Positions 38,988 to 50,503 of a stretch of DNA of 64,000 nucleotides are shown here, piece by piece. Under the pieces are notes generated by a model that was given only the letters and a program-made list of their open reading frames with translations, did not search any database and had not been told where the DNA came from. The DNA is from Tessaracoccus aquimaris (GTDB lineage: Bacteria > Actinomycetota > Actinomycetes > Propionibacteriales > Propionibacteriaceae). Position numbers and translations under genes: made by a program. Each line of letters opens with the position of its first letter. The first letter of the stretch is position 1. Location: assembly GCF_001997345.1 (NCBI RefSeq), contig NZ_CP019606.1, positions 930,001 through 994,000 on the forward strand. The letters run 5' to 3'.

Positions 38988-39945
38988 TGGCGCTCCGGAG
39001 TGCTTCGAGATTTGCCCGCATGATCGAAGGGTAGTCCTGACCGGGGGAGTTCTTCGTCACTCCCTCGAGCGGGTCGAGCACTGCGGTCTTCAGGCCGAGG
39101 TCTCCTGCGATGGCCTTGGCGACCGCGTTGGAGGTCAGGGTCTCGAAGAAGATGGTGGTCACGGAGTGGGCCTTCGCCTCGGCGTGGATCTCGGCGATCC
39201 GGGCGGGCGATGGCTCGTCGTCGGGGTTGATGCCGGAGATGCCGATCTCGGTCAGGCCGTAGCGCTCAGCGAGGTAGTTGAAGGCGGCGTGCGTGGTGAT
39301 GAACTCGCTGCGTTCGCACTGCGCCAGGCCCTGCGTGAACTCCTCGTCCAACGTCGTAAGTTCGGTGACGGCGGCCGCGGCGTTGGCGGTGAAGTCGGCC
39401 TTGTTCGCCGGGTCGACCTCCGCCAGTCGGTCTCCGAGCGCCGTCACGAGGGTCTGCATGCGCTCGGGGTCCTGCCAGAAGTGCGGGTCGAAGTCGCCGT
39501 GGTCGTGGTCGTGGCCGTCCTCTTCGCCGTGGTCGTGCCCGTCGTCTTCGCTGTGGCCCTCGTCGTCGGCGTGGTCGTGGGTGTGGCCCTCCGCAGGCGG
39601 TTGCAGGTCGACCACGGTGCTGACGTCGAAGACGTGCTCCGCGCCGGACTGTTCGATCGCCTGGTCGACCGCGGGCTGGAAGCCCTTGAGGTAGACGACC
39701 AGGTCGGCGTCGGCGAGCGATGCGATCTGCTTGGGCGTCAGTTCGAGGTCGTGCGCCTCGGAGCCGGGCATCGTCAGGCTGGTCACCGAGCCGTGCCCGT
39801 CGAGCACCTGGCTGGAGGCCCACTCGAGCGGGTAGAAGGCCGCGATGACGCGGGGCGAGTCGGATTCCTGGGCGGCGGGTGCGCCGCAGGCGCTGAGGAC
39901 GAGGGTGGCCGCGGCGGCGGCTCCGAGCACAGTTCGAATAGTCAT
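38974..39945 (-). CDS. znuA: Zinc ABC transporter substrate-binding lipoprotein ZnuA
   Basis: 323-aa cluster A-I metal-binding protein. Signal peptide with lipobox 'LSAC' (Cys about residue 19). Metal ligands: His in 'GSEAHDLELTP', His in 'DPHFWQDP', His in 'ITTHAAFNYLA' and a C-terminal acidic ligand. The central loop 'GHDHGEEDGHDHDHGDFD' is His/Asp-rich, typical of zinc-specific members. ATG 39945 is taken; two further in-frame ATGs lie inside the Zur box just upstream. First gene of the znu-zur operon. Confidence 0.94.
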   Translation of the reverse strand: MTIRTVLGAAAAATLVLSACGAPAAQESDSPRVIAAFYPLEWASSQVLDGHGSVTSLTMPGSEAHDLELTPKQIASLADADLVVYLKGFQPAVDQAIEQSGAEHVFDVSTVVDLQPPAEGHTHDHADDEGHSEDDGHDHGEEDGHDHDHGDFDPHFWQDPERMQTLVTALGDRLAEVDPANKADFTANAAAAVTELTTLDEEFTQGLAQCERSEFITTHAAFNYLAERYGLTEIGISGINPDDEPSPARIAEIHAEAKAHSVTTIFFETLTSNAVAKAIAGDLGLKTAVLDPLEGVTKNSPGQDYPSIMRANLEALRSANGCS

Positions 39946-39947
39946 GA

Positions 39948-39962
39948 TGATAACCATTATCA
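39948..39962 (-). promoter_or_regulatory. Zur box in front of znuA
   Basis: TGATAACCATTATCA has 6-bp inverted arms (TGATAA/TTATCA) and resembles AT-rich Zur operators of actinobacteria. It ends 3 bases from the znuA start codon in an otherwise GC-rich region. This position leaves no room for a ribosome site, so the transcript may be leaderless or the true start may differ. Confidence 0.8.
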
Positions 39963-40026
39963 ATAGGCGGGCCGATCAAGTCAAGGCGGGCCCATTGTCG
40001 GGGGCCTGTTCGATAGTCTCGGCATC

Positions 40027-40326
40027 ATGCTCGCGATCAGCCGTTTCCGCACCGACGACCCCGGATTCGAGGACATGGCGCGGCCCGTCGTCGACTGGTG
40101 GGCGGCCAGGCCGGGCTGCCTGGGCATCGATCTGGTTCGCAATCTCGACGATCCGGCCCTCTGGGCTATGGTCGGCCGCTGGGACAACGTGGGCGCCTAT
40201 CGGCGCTCCTTCAACGGCTACGAGGCGAAAATGCTGTTGACCCCCCTGCTGTCGAGAGCCATCGACGAACCGAGCGCCTACCTCCCACCGACCGAACTCG
40301 GCGACAACCAGCCACGCACCCTCTGA
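40027..40326 (+). CDS. Small antibiotic-biosynthesis-monooxygenase (ABM)-like protein
   Basis: 99-aa protein of the dimeric alpha/beta-barrel fold: 'MLAISRFRTDDPGFEDMARP' at the N-terminus, 'GCLGIDLVRNLDDPALWAMV' and 'WDNVGAYRRSF' typical of ABM-domain proteins. Members may be heme-degrading, quinol monooxygenases or of unknown function; no decisive residue is seen. It starts 64 bases from the Zur box of the divergent znu operon and ends 12 bases before the GH36 gene. Confidence 0.7.
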   Translation: MLAISRFRTDDPGFEDMARPVVDWWAARPGCLGIDLVRNLDDPALWAMVGRWDNVGAYRRSFNGYEAKMLLTPLLSRAIDEPSAYLPPTELGDNQPRTL

Positions 40327-40338
40327 CGGAGCCGCATC

Positions 40339-42473
40339 ATGACCACCTACCTGCTCACCGCCGCGGGCGTCAGCCTCGCCCTCGTCACGGAAGACGACCG
40401 CCTGCCCTGCGTGCTCCACTGGGGCCGCGACCTGGGGGACGCCGACGCCGCAGACCTCGAAACGCTCGCCGCCGCTGAGCGACTGCCGATCCTTCCCAAC
40501 CAGGTCGACGGCTCGCTGAACTACGGCGTCCTGCTGGAGGCCCGCGACGGGATCATGATGCGACCCGGCCTGATCGGCTCGCGCGACGGTGCCGACTGGA
40601 CCCCCGACTTCCGGGTGGAGCGGGTGCTCCTCGACGGTGCCCCATCGCTGGCCCAGTCGCCGCCGGTGCCGCGTCGCTGACCTTCGAGGCGACCGCCGCG
40701 GAGGCGGGCCTGGCTCTGAGCCTCGAGATCGGCCTCACCGAGCAGGGCCTGGTGGCGGCCCGCGGCACCCTCACCAACACCGGCGAGGGCGGCTACCAAC
40801 TCGACGAACTGACCCTCAGCCTCCCCGTGCCGAGCCGCGCCGCAGAGGTGCTGGACTTCGCGGGCCGCTGGGGCGTCGAACGCTTCCCGCAGCGCACCCG
40901 GATGTCCGTCGGCCAGCGGCGCCGCGAGGGTCGCCACGGTCGCACCGGCGCCGACTCGGCATACGTGATGCACCTCGGCGTGCCCGGCTTCGGATACGCC
41001 GACGGCGAGGTGTGGGCCCTGCACACCGCATGGAGCGGGAACCACGTGCACCAGGCCGAACTCGACCTCGCAGGCACGCAGGTGCTCTCCGGCGGCGAAC
41101 TCCTTCTGCCGGGGGAGGGGCGCCTCGCCGAGGGCGCGAGCTATCAGAGCCCCTGGCTGTACTACTCCTACGGCGAGGGCCTCGACGCCGTCGCCCACCG
41201 GTACCAGCGCTTCCTGCGCGCCCTGCCGCACGCCCCGGCGACCGACCGACCCGTCACGCTCAACGTGTGGGAGGCCGTCTACTTCGACCACGACCTGGCC
41301 AGGCTCACCGACCTTGCGGAACGCGCCGCGGCACTCGGCGTCGAGCGCTACGTGCTCGACGACGGCTGGTTCGGCGACCGACGCGACGACAAGGCGGGCC
41401 TCGGAGACTGGGTCGTGTCGGCCGACGCGTGGCCCGACGGCCTCACGCCCTTGATCGAGAAGGTGCACGCGCTCGGCATGGAGTTCGGGCTGTGGTTCGA
41501 GCCCGAGATGGTCAACGAGGACTCCGACGTCGCCCGCGAGCACCCCGAATGGATCGCCCAGCCGAAGGGCAGGCTGCCGCTGCCGTCTCGGTTCCAGCAG
41601 GTGCTCAACCTGAGCATCGAGGGGGCCTGGCAGCACGTGTTCTCGCAGATGGATGCGGTGCTTCGAGACAACGCCATCGACTACGTCAAGTGGGACCACA
41701 ACCGCGACCTGGTCGACACCGGCACCGCTCCGGAGGGTCGCGCGGCCGTGCACGCCCAGACGCTCGCCTTCTACCGATTGCTCGACGCGCTGCGCGAGCG
41801 CCATCCCGACGTCGAGTTCGAGTCGTGCAGTTCCGGCGGCGCCCGCGTCGACCTCGAGGTGCTCAAGCGCGCCGAGCGGGTCTGGGTCTCGGACGTGATC
41901 GACCCGGCCGAGCGGCAGCGGATGCTGTGGTGGACGAGCCAACTGATCCCCGCCGAGTTCCAGGGCAGCCACGTCGCGTCCGGGCGCTCGCACACCACCG
42001 GCCGCTGGCACGACCTGTCCTTCCGCGCCGCCACCGCCGTCTTCGGACACTTCGGCATCGAGTGGGACCTCGCCCAGGCCACCAAGGACGAGTTGGGCGA
42101 GCTCCGCTGGTGGATCGACTGGTACAAGGCCAACCGCGACGTGCTGCTCGGCGGCGAACTGGTGCGCGTCGACATGCCCGACCCGAGCGTCTACTTCAAG
42201 GGCGTCGTCACCGACGCCAAGGCGATCTTCTCCGTGTCGCAACTGGCCGCCTCGCCCGTGTGCAGCCTCGGCGTGCTGCGCTTCCCCGGCCTCGATCCCG
42301 ACGCGCGCTACAGCGTGAAGGTGATCGACCGGCAGCAGGTGCCCGCAGAGGGTCGCCCGTCCTGGGAGGTCGGGGACGTCGTGCTCCCCGGTCGGCTGCT
42401 CAGCGGCGTCGGCCTCCGAGCGCCGCAACTCTTGCCCGAGACCGCCGTCCTGATCGAGCTCGAGCGCCAGTAG
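40339..42473 (+). CDS. Alpha-galactosidase, glycoside hydrolase family 36 (one frame break)
   Basis: About 711 aa after restoring one C in the run 40640-40643, where 'VLLDGAP' continues as 'IAGPVAAGAASLTFEATAAE'. The N-terminal beta-supersandwich ends near 290. The barrel shows 'RYVLDDGWFGDRRDDKAGLG', nucleophile Asp in 'YVKWDHNRDL' and acid/base Asp in 'VWVSDVIDPAERQ', with 'ESCSSGGARVDLEVL' between. No signal peptide, so it hydrolyses imported raffinose-type or melibiose-like galactosides. It stands alone, not next to a transporter. Confidence 0.9.
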
Positions 42474-42537
42474 CCGGTTTCCGGGCTCACCCGGTTCGGA
42501 CGTAAACTCCTGGGGTTACCCCGACCCCAGGAGAGAC

Positions 42538-43688
42538 ATGCCCGCCGTTGCCCCGCTGCGCCTGCACGCGCCGAGCCGACCCGACGCCGTCGTCGTCGAC
42601 CTGCCCGTCGTGCTCGCGCCGATGGCAGGCGTCACCAACGCCGCCTACCGGCAGTTGTGCCGCGAGCAGGGTGCCGGGCTGTACGTGTGCGAGATGATCA
42701 CCTCGCGCGGACTCGTGGTCGGCGACCACAAGACCCACGACATGCTCGCGTTCGACCCTGGGGAGAAGACCCGCTCGGTGCAGTTGTACGGGGTCGACGC
42801 GGACGTGATGGCCGACGCGGCCCGGATCCTGATCCGCGACTTCGCCGTCGACCACATCGACCTCAACTTCGGCTGCCCCGTCCCCAAGGTGACCCGCAAG
42901 GGCGGCGGAGGGGTGCTGCCGTACAAGCGGGACCGGCTGCGCGCGATCGTGCGCGAGACGGTCCGCGCCGCCGACGAGCACGGCGTGCCCGTCACCATCA
43001 AGACGCGCATCGGCATCGACAAGGACCACGAGACCTTCCTCGACGCGGGACGCATCGCGCAGGAGGAGGGCGCCGCCGCGATCGCCCTGCACGGCCGCAC
43101 CGTCCAGCAGGCCTACTCAGGAGAGGCCGACTGGGCCCGGATCAGGGAACTGGTCGACGAGGTCGACATCCCGGTGCTCGGCAACGGCGACATCTGGGAG
43201 GCCGAGGACGCCCTGAAGATGATGGACCAGACCGGTTGCGCGGGCGTCGTGATCGGGCGCGGCTGCCTCGGGCGGCCCTGGCTCTTCGGCGACCTCGCGG
43301 CGGCCTTCGAGGGCGAGGAACTGCGGCTCCGGCCGACGCTCGGCGAGGTCGGCCGGATGATCCTGCGGCACGCCGAACTGCTGGCCGGCTACCAGGGCGA
43401 GCGGCACGGCCTCACCGACCTGCGCAAGCACATGGCGTGGTACTTCAAGGGCTACCCGGTCGGCGAACTGCGCCGCCGCTTCGCGATGGTCTCGACGCTC
43501 GAGGAACTGCGCGGCCTTGTCGACCAGTTGGACGCCGACGCCGAGTTCCCCGTCAACGAACTTGGCACCCCCGCGGCAGGCAGGGCTCGCCGCGGGGCAA
43601 GGTCGTGCTTCCCTACGGCTGGTACGACGACACCTCGGGCTGCGACCTCGACCTCGCCGACGCCGAGATCGGCGTCTCGGGAGGCTAG
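42538..43688 (+). CDS. dus: tRNA-dihydrouridine synthase (one frame break)
   Basis: About 383 aa after adding one C in the run 43568-43572, which joins 'VNELGTP' to 'RGRQGSPRGKVVLPYGWYDD'. FMN-dependent enzyme reducing uridines in the tRNA D-loop. 'LAPMAGVTNAAYRQLC' begins the barrel and the catalytic Cys is in 'NFGCPVPKVTRKGGG'. 'VIGRGCLGRPWLF' binds phosphate of FMN. DusB-like with a C-terminal helical domain. Ends four bases into the convergent hypothetical gene. Confidence 0.92.
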
Positions 43689-44059
43689 TTCGCAAGGATC
43701 TCCTCCAGAAGCTCTGCGCCGCTGGAGATGATGCGAGTCGGGAACTCCGCGGGTGCGTGCTGCAGGTCGGCCTCATCGACGAAGCACATGGCACAACCAA
43801 TTGGATGGATCGCGAAACGCCCCACCTTGGCGATCTCGACGAGAAGGTCCCAGGCGACCCGACCACCGATGTGGTTGAGCATCATGCCCGTCACCAGCCC
43901 GTCCCCGTTCGGTTCCCAGCCGTAAATGTCCGCTTCACCGTCGGGCAGGACGATCGACATCGCGCTCGAGCTGAGCAGGGGGCGAATGAGGGCGGTCACC
44001 TGAAGCGCACGCTCGTGTGACTGTGGCCAGAAGCTGAACAGAAAGACGTCGAAACTCAC
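43685..44059 (-). CDS. Hypothetical protein
   Basis: 124 aa, beginning 'MSFDVFLFSFWPQSHERAL' and containing 'GEADIYGWEPNGDGLVTGMM' and 'FAIHPIGCAMCFVDEADL'. No membrane segment or known motif. The opening resembles small orphan proteins of actinobacteria that often sit near variable regions, but no family can be named. Base composition is less GC-rich than the neighbours. It ends inside the last codon of dus on the other strand and is 10 bases downstream of the alditol-oxidase-like gene. Confidence 0.6.
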   Translation of the reverse strand: MSFDVFLFSFWPQSHERALQVTALIRPLLSSSAMSIVLPDGEADIYGWEPNGDGLVTGMMLNHIGGRVAWDLLVEIAKVGRFAIHPIGCAMCFVDEADLQHAPAEFPTRIISSGAELLEEILAN

Positions 44060-44069
44060 CCTCCGGACG

Positions 44070-45323
44070 TTACAGGCCGAGGCGCTCCAGGAACGGGCCG
44101 ACGAACTTGCGGTCCGGGTCCAGCCGCGCGGCGAGCGCCGCGAAGTCGGGCCAGCGCTCGTAGCGGGCGCGGATCTCCTCCGCGGGCAGCGTGGTCACCT
44201 TGCCCCAGTGCGGTCGCGCCGAGTTCGGCAGCGCCGCCTCCAGCGTCGGCAGGAAGTTGAACAGGGCCTCCTGGTCGTCCTTCCACGTGAAGTGCAGCCC
44301 GACGGTGTCGCGGCCGTAGGCGGGCGAGAGCCACAGGTCGTCGGCTCGCATCGTGCGGATCTCCGAGACGTGCAGCAACGGGGCGATCAGGTGCGCCAGC
44401 GACTGGATCGCCGCGATCGCCGCGGGCAGGTCGGCGCGCGGCACCAGGTACTCGGCCTGGATCTCGGCGCCCGCCGACGGGGTGAAGTCGAGCCGGAAGT
44501 GCGGAAGCCGGGCATGCCACGGGCCGAAGACGCCGCCCTGCTCGGTCGCGGGCGACGCGTCCGCGCCCGGGATCGGATGCCGAGGCCCGTCCGCCGGATG
44601 GGCGCCCAGGCGCGACAGGTCGGGCGCCGTGCGCGGGTGCCTGGTCTTCACCCACACCTGGTCGACGCTGGCGGCATCGGCCCAGGTGGTGAACAGGCTG
44701 ACGCTGTCGCCGCTGGCCGTCAGCGCCTCGTAGTCGCCGAGCGCGGCCTCCCACGTCAGGCCCTCGAACACCGTCTGTGCGACCTCGTAGGTCGGCGACA
44801 CGTTGAGGTCGAGGCTGATCAGCACCCCGAGCGCGCCGAGGTGGACGACGTGGCCCTCGAAGTCCTCGTCGCCGCGGGAAACGCGCCTGCGGGACCCGTC
44901 GGCCGCGATGAAGTCGATGGCCTCGACCTGGGTCGACAGCGTCCCGATCGCGTCCCCGGAGCCGTGGGTGCCCGTCGCGACGGCCCCCGCCACCGAGATG
45001 TGGGGAAGGGAGGCCAGGTTCGACATGGCGACCCCGAGCCGGTCCAGTTCTGGCACCAGGTCGCCGTGCCGAGCCCCCGCAGGCACCCTCACGACGCCCT
45101 CGGCGACCAGTTCGACGGGGGCCCGCCGGATCGCCTCCAGGCTGATCAGGACTCCGTCGGTATCTGCCAGGTCGTTGAACGAGTGACGGCTGCCGAGTAC
45201 GCGCACCTTTGGGCGCGAGGCGACCTCGTGCGCCAGCTCCTCGAGCGTGCCGGGGCGCAGCAGTTCCGCCGCCCGGTATGCGATGTTGCCCGCCCAGTTG
45301 GAACCGGGGTGGTTGCTGTCCAT
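44070..45323 (-). CDS. FAD-linked alditol/xylitol oxidase-like protein
   Basis: 417 aa, the length of actinobacterial alditol oxidases (AldO). The FAD-binding PCMH domain shows 'VRVLGSRHSFND', in which His47 corresponds to the covalent FAD attachment residue, and 'ISVAGAVATGTHGSGDAIGT'. The C-terminal ALO-type domain ends in 'DPDRKFVGPFLERLGL'. AldO enzymes oxidise xylitol, sorbitol or similar alditols with O2, giving H2O2. The natural substrate here is unknown. Divergent from citrate synthase. Confidence 0.85.
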   Translation of the reverse strand: MDSNHPGSNWAGNIAYRAAELLRPGTLEELAHEVASRPKVRVLGSRHSFNDLADTDGVLISLEAIRRAPVELVAEGVVRVPAGARHGDLVPELDRLGVAMSNLASLPHISVAGAVATGTHGSGDAIGTLSTQVEAIDFIAADGSRRRVSRGDEDFEGHVVHLGALGVLISLDLNVSPTYEVAQTVFEGLTWEAALGDYEALTASGDSVSLFTTWADAASVDQVWVKTRHPRTAPDLSRLGAHPADGPRHPIPGADASPATEQGGVFGPWHARLPHFRLDFTPSAGAEIQAEYLVPRADLPAAIAAIQSLAHLIAPLLHVSEIRTMRADDLWLSPAYGRDTVGLHFTWKDDQEALFNFLPTLEAALPNSARPHWGKVTTLPAEEIRARYERWPDFAALAARLDPDRKFVGPFLERLGL

Positions 45324-45447
45324 GGAAGCGCTCCTTTGCCGTTGTCAGCCAACCTACCGGCTGACCAAGCCCGACCCGGGCGAAGCCCACCAGTACCGGT
45401 TCGCTAGATTCCAAGGGGCCCCTTGGCCGGAATCGGAGGAAATATCC

Positions 45448-46734
<1,287 letters not shown>

Positions 46735-46759
46735 CGACCTCGGGTAGGTTGGCCTCGAC

Positions 46760-47869
46760 ATGAACGACTCCCTCCTGCCCCGCACCAAGCTGTGGGCCGC
46801 CACCATGCACGGTCACGGCGACGGCGTGATCTCGGCCCACGCGACCTCGACGGCCCGGCTCGCCCCACGCGGGGCGCGCACCAGGGCGCAGCGCGAGGAG
46901 TTGGAGCGCCTGCTCTACGTCGAGGAGTCCTCCTTCTCCGACGGCGCAGGCGAGCGCGCGCGACAGGAGGAACCGGACGAGTTCCGCACCTGCTTCGAGC
47001 GGGACCGCGACCGGATCGTCCACTCGGCCGCGTTCCGGCGGCTTGCGGGCAAGACCCAGGTCGTCGTCTACCCGACCGACCATCAGCGCACCCGCCTCAC
47101 CCACGCCATCGAGGTCGCCCAGGCCGCCGTCGCCATGGCGCGCGGCATCGGCGTCAACGTGACGCTCGCCGACGCGATCGCGCTCGGCCACGACTGCGGC
47201 CACGGGCCCGGCGGGCACGCCTCCGAGGACGCCTTCGACCAGTTCATCGCTGGCGGCTACGACCACGGCCCTTGGGGAGCCGACGTGGTGCTCGCCGACC
47301 TGAACCTGACGACCCAGACCCTCGACGGCATCCGCAACCACTCCTGGTCGCGGCCGGCGCCCTCGACGATCGAGGGGGAGATCGTCTCGTGGGCCGACCG
47401 GATCGCCTACTGCGCCCACGACCTGGAGGACGCCGTCCACGCAGGCATCGTCACCGTCGAGGATCTCCCGTCGGTGGTGCGTGACGTGGCGGGCGTCAGT
47501 CGCCGCACCCAACTGGCCACCTTCATCAACGCTGTGATCGCCACCACGGCCGAGACGGGTGTGGTCGGGATGGACGAACTGACCGCCGAGGCGCTCGGCG
47601 AACTCAGGCGGTTCAACTACGAGCGGATCTACACGCGCCCCGAGTCCGTCGCCCAGTCCGTGACGGTGGTGCGCGTCCTCACCGATCTGGTCGACTACTA
47701 CCTCGAGAACCCGGAGGCGCTGCCGCTTGAGTACCGCGGCGACGACCTGATCCGCGGAGCGGTGGCCTATGTGGGGGGCATGACTGACCGGTTCGCCTTC
47801 GAGCAGGCCGCCGCGCTGCTCGGCTGGGACCCTAAGCGACTTCCCCGCGGCATCGGGCGCGGGGCCTGA
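46760..47869 (+). CDS. dgt: Deoxyguanosinetriphosphate triphosphohydrolase-like protein
   Basis: 369-aa HD-domain dNTPase. Metal ligands: His in 'RTRLTHAIEVAQ', HD in 'ALGHDCGHGPGGH', Asp in 'SWADRIAYCAHDLED'. It hydrolyses dNTPs to nucleosides and tripolyphosphate. The gene precedes dnaG in many actinobacteria, as here, although a convergent membrane-protein gene lies between. N-terminal ~45 residues are variable. Confidence 0.94.
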   Translation: MNDSLLPRTKLWAATMHGHGDGVISAHATSTARLAPRGARTRAQREELERLLYVEESSFSDGAGERARQEEPDEFRTCFERDRDRIVHSAAFRRLAGKTQVVVYPTDHQRTRLTHAIEVAQAAVAMARGIGVNVTLADAIALGHDCGHGPGGHASEDAFDQFIAGGYDHGPWGADVVLADLNLTTQTLDGIRNHSWSRPAPSTIEGEIVSWADRIAYCAHDLEDAVHAGIVTVEDLPSVVRDVAGVSRRTQLATFINAVIATTAETGVVGMDELTAEALGELRRFNYERIYTRPESVAQSVTVVRVLTDLVDYYLENPEALPLEYRGDDLIRGAVAYVGGMTDRFAFEQAAALLGWDPKRLPRGIGRGA

Positions 47870-47870
47870 G

Positions 47871-48644
47871 CTAGGGGCGAAGCCGCTCGGCGAGGTCCGG
47901 CGGGAGCAGTCGGGCGCCGGCCATCAGCCAGCGGGCCGTGACGGCGGTGCACACCTGACCCGCGTTGACGCCGACCAGCACCAGCACCTGCGCCGCCGCG
48001 GCCGCCCACGGGCTGCCGCCGCCGAGCAGGACGCCGATGTAGGCGCCGGGGAGCGCGACGAGGCCGACGGTGCGCGTCTGGTCGAGCGCGGGGATCAGCG
48101 CCTCGTGGAGCGTCGGGGAGATCACCTCGCGGATCGCGAAGGAGCGCTCGAAGCCGATCGACAGGTAGGCCTCGTACTGGTTGATGCCCGAGCGCAGATC
48201 CGCGAAGGCGCGCCGCGCCACCAGGGTGTGCGCAGTCATCATGTTGCCCACCAGGATGCCCGCGATCGGAACGATCGCCGGCCCCGTGAAGGGCGCGGTT
48301 CCCGTCGCGAAGATGATCACCAGGACGGGCAGCGCGCCTGCCAGCATCGCCAGCCCGGCCGAGCCCACGGCTCGCCACGAGCGCAGCCCGGATCGCTTCG
48401 ACGTGGTGTAGACGCCGATCAGGAACATCAGGCAGACGAAGGCCACGGCGAGGCCCGCCTGGCTGAGGGCGACGCCGACCACGAGCGAGACGACCAGGAG
48501 TTGCACTCCGGCCCGGAGGGCGGCCCAGGGAATGGTGCGCGCGACGGGCACCCTGCCCCACAGCGCCACGCCGGTTCCAAGCGCGACCAGCAGCGAGAGA
48601 GCGAGCGCGAGTTGCCAGCCGATCTCCACCGTCACGGTCGTCAC
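47871..48644 (-). CDS. UPF0014 family ABC permease (FetB-like)
   Basis: 257-aa membrane protein with about seven spans. Family features include 'LIGVYTTSKRSGLRSW', 'GPAIVPIAGILVGNMMTAHT', 'SFAIREVISPTLHEALIPAL' and 'VGLVALPGAYIGVLLGG'. FetB, with the ATPase FetA, is proposed to export iron; no FetA gene is adjacent. GTG 48644 start, 25 bases from the divergent dnaG start. The stop is one base from dgt's stop. Confidence 0.8.
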   Translation of the reverse strand: MTTVTVEIGWQLALALSLLVALGTGVALWGRVPVARTIPWAALRAGVQLLVVSLVVGVALSQAGLAVAFVCLMFLIGVYTTSKRSGLRSWRAVGSAGLAMLAGALPVLVIIFATGTAPFTGPAIVPIAGILVGNMMTAHTLVARRAFADLRSGINQYEAYLSIGFERSFAIREVISPTLHEALIPALDQTRTVGLVALPGAYIGVLLGGGSPWAAAAAQVLVLVGVNAGQVCTAVTARWLMAGARLLPPDLAERLRP

Positions 48645-48669
48645 GATAGTGCCAGTAGACTCATCAACC

Positions 48670-50498
48670 ATGGCAGGCCGCATCAACGACGAGGACATCG
48701 CGACCGTCCGTGAGCGCAGCCGGATCGAGGATGTCGTCGGCGGATACGTCGCCCTACGCAACGCGGGCGGCGGGTCGTTGAAGGGGCTGTGCCCGTTCCA
48801 CGACGAGAAGACCCCCAGTTTCACCGTGACGCCAGCCCGAGGGTTCTACTACTGCTTCGGCTGCGGCGAGGGCGGCGACGTCATCACCTTCCTGCAGCGG
48901 CAGCAGAACCTGTCCTTCGTGGAGGCTGTGCAGGTGCTCGCCGACCGGGCGGGCATCGTGCTGCGCATTGAGGACGACGGCTCGGGTCCGGGGCAGACGC
49001 CTGGGCTGCGCAAGCGCGTCCTCGAGGCAAACCAGGCGGCCGAGGACTTCTACTCGAAGCAACTCGACTCGCCCGAGGGCATCGCCGGACGCCAGTTCCT
49101 GGACGGCCGCGGCTTCGACCGCGAGATCGCGCTGCACTTCCGCGTCGGGTACGCCCCGCGGCACGGTGCGGCGCTCCGGCAGACCCTGAAGGCGCAGGGC
49201 TTCACCGACGACGTGCTGAAGGCCGCTGGCCTGGTGCGCGACTCGGGCCGCGACTTCTTCACCGGCCGGGTGCTGTGGCCGATCCGCGACTCGGCGCAGG
49301 CCGTCCTCGGCTTCGGAGCGCGCCGCATCTACGAGGACGATCGGCTGCCCGCCAAGTACATCAACACCCCCGAGTCGCCCGTCTACAAGAAGTCGCACGT
49401 GCTGTACGGCCTCGACCTGGCGCGCCGGGAGATCGGCAAGAAGTCCCAGGCGGTGGTGGTCGAGGGATACACCGACGTGATGGCCGCGCACCTGGCCGGC
49501 GTCGAAACGGCGGTCGCCTCGTGCGGGACCGCGTTCGGCGAGGACCACGGTCGGCTGCTGCAGCGGCTGATGGGCACCTCCGACGGCCTGCACGGCGAGG
49601 TGATCTTCACCTTCGACGGCGACAAGGCCGGCCAAGCGGCGGCGCTCAAGGTGTTCAAGGGGACCAGAACTTCATCGCGCAGACCTATGTGGCGGTCGAG
49701 CCGACGGGCCTTGACCCGTGCGACCTGCGCCTGCAACAGGGCGAGGCCGCGGTGCGGGAACTGGTGGCCCGTCGGATCCCGCTGTACCGCTTCGTGATGG
49801 CCAACATCGCCAAGAGCTACGACCTGGACCGTGCGGACGGCAGGCTCGCGGCCGCCCGCGAGGGCGCCGAGTTGGTCGGCTCCATCCGGGACCAGTCGCT
49901 GGTCAACCAGTACCTACGGGAACTGGCCGGGGTGCTCGGCATGGACCTCGACGACGTGCGTCGCGAGGCCGCGCGCGTCGGACGGCGGCAGGCCGGCCCG
50001 GAGCCTGACCCCACGGAGCCGGAGCGCGAGGTCGACCCGGCGTGGCCAGAGGCGAACGACCCCGCGCTGCGGTTGGAGCGCGACAGCCTCAAGTTGATGC
50101 TGCAGTACCCGCTGACGTTCGACGCCGCCTGGAACTCGGTCGAGCCGACCGACTTCAACCATCCCGGCTACCAGGCCGTGTTCCGGCTGCTGTCGGCGGT
50201 GGAGTTCGGCGAGAACTGGACCGACCGGCTGCGGGCCGCGGCGCCCAACGAGTTGGTCGAGCAGTTGCTGGTCGCGCTGCTCGTCGAGCCGCTGCTTCGC
50301 GATCCGGACGAGACATACTCGCTCACCCACACCTCGCGGCTGCAGTTGGCGCGGGTTTCGCGCCAGATCGCCGACGTGAAGTCGAAGCTGCAGCGCACCG
50401 ACCCCGTCAAGGACCCCACGGGCCACCGCGCCCAGTTCGCCCAGCTCACCGAGTTGGAGATGCGGCGAAAGCGCCTGCAGGCCGTCGGGCTGGGGTAG
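48670..50498 (+). CDS. dnaG: DNA primase (one frame break)
   Basis: About 609 aa after restoring one G in the run 49659-49662, where 'ALKVFKG' joins 'DQNFIAQTYVAVEPTGLDP'. The CHC2 zinc finger is 'CPFHDEKTPSF' to 'YYCFGCGEGGD' (residues ~40-65). The TOPRIM catalytic core has 'VVVEGYTDVMAAH' and 'IFTFDGDKAGQAAA'. The C-terminal helicase-binding domain is present. Because DnaG is essential, the break is most likely a sequencing or assembly error. Followed directly by the repeat cluster. Confidence 0.95.
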
Positions 50499-50503
50499 TC
50501 TCC

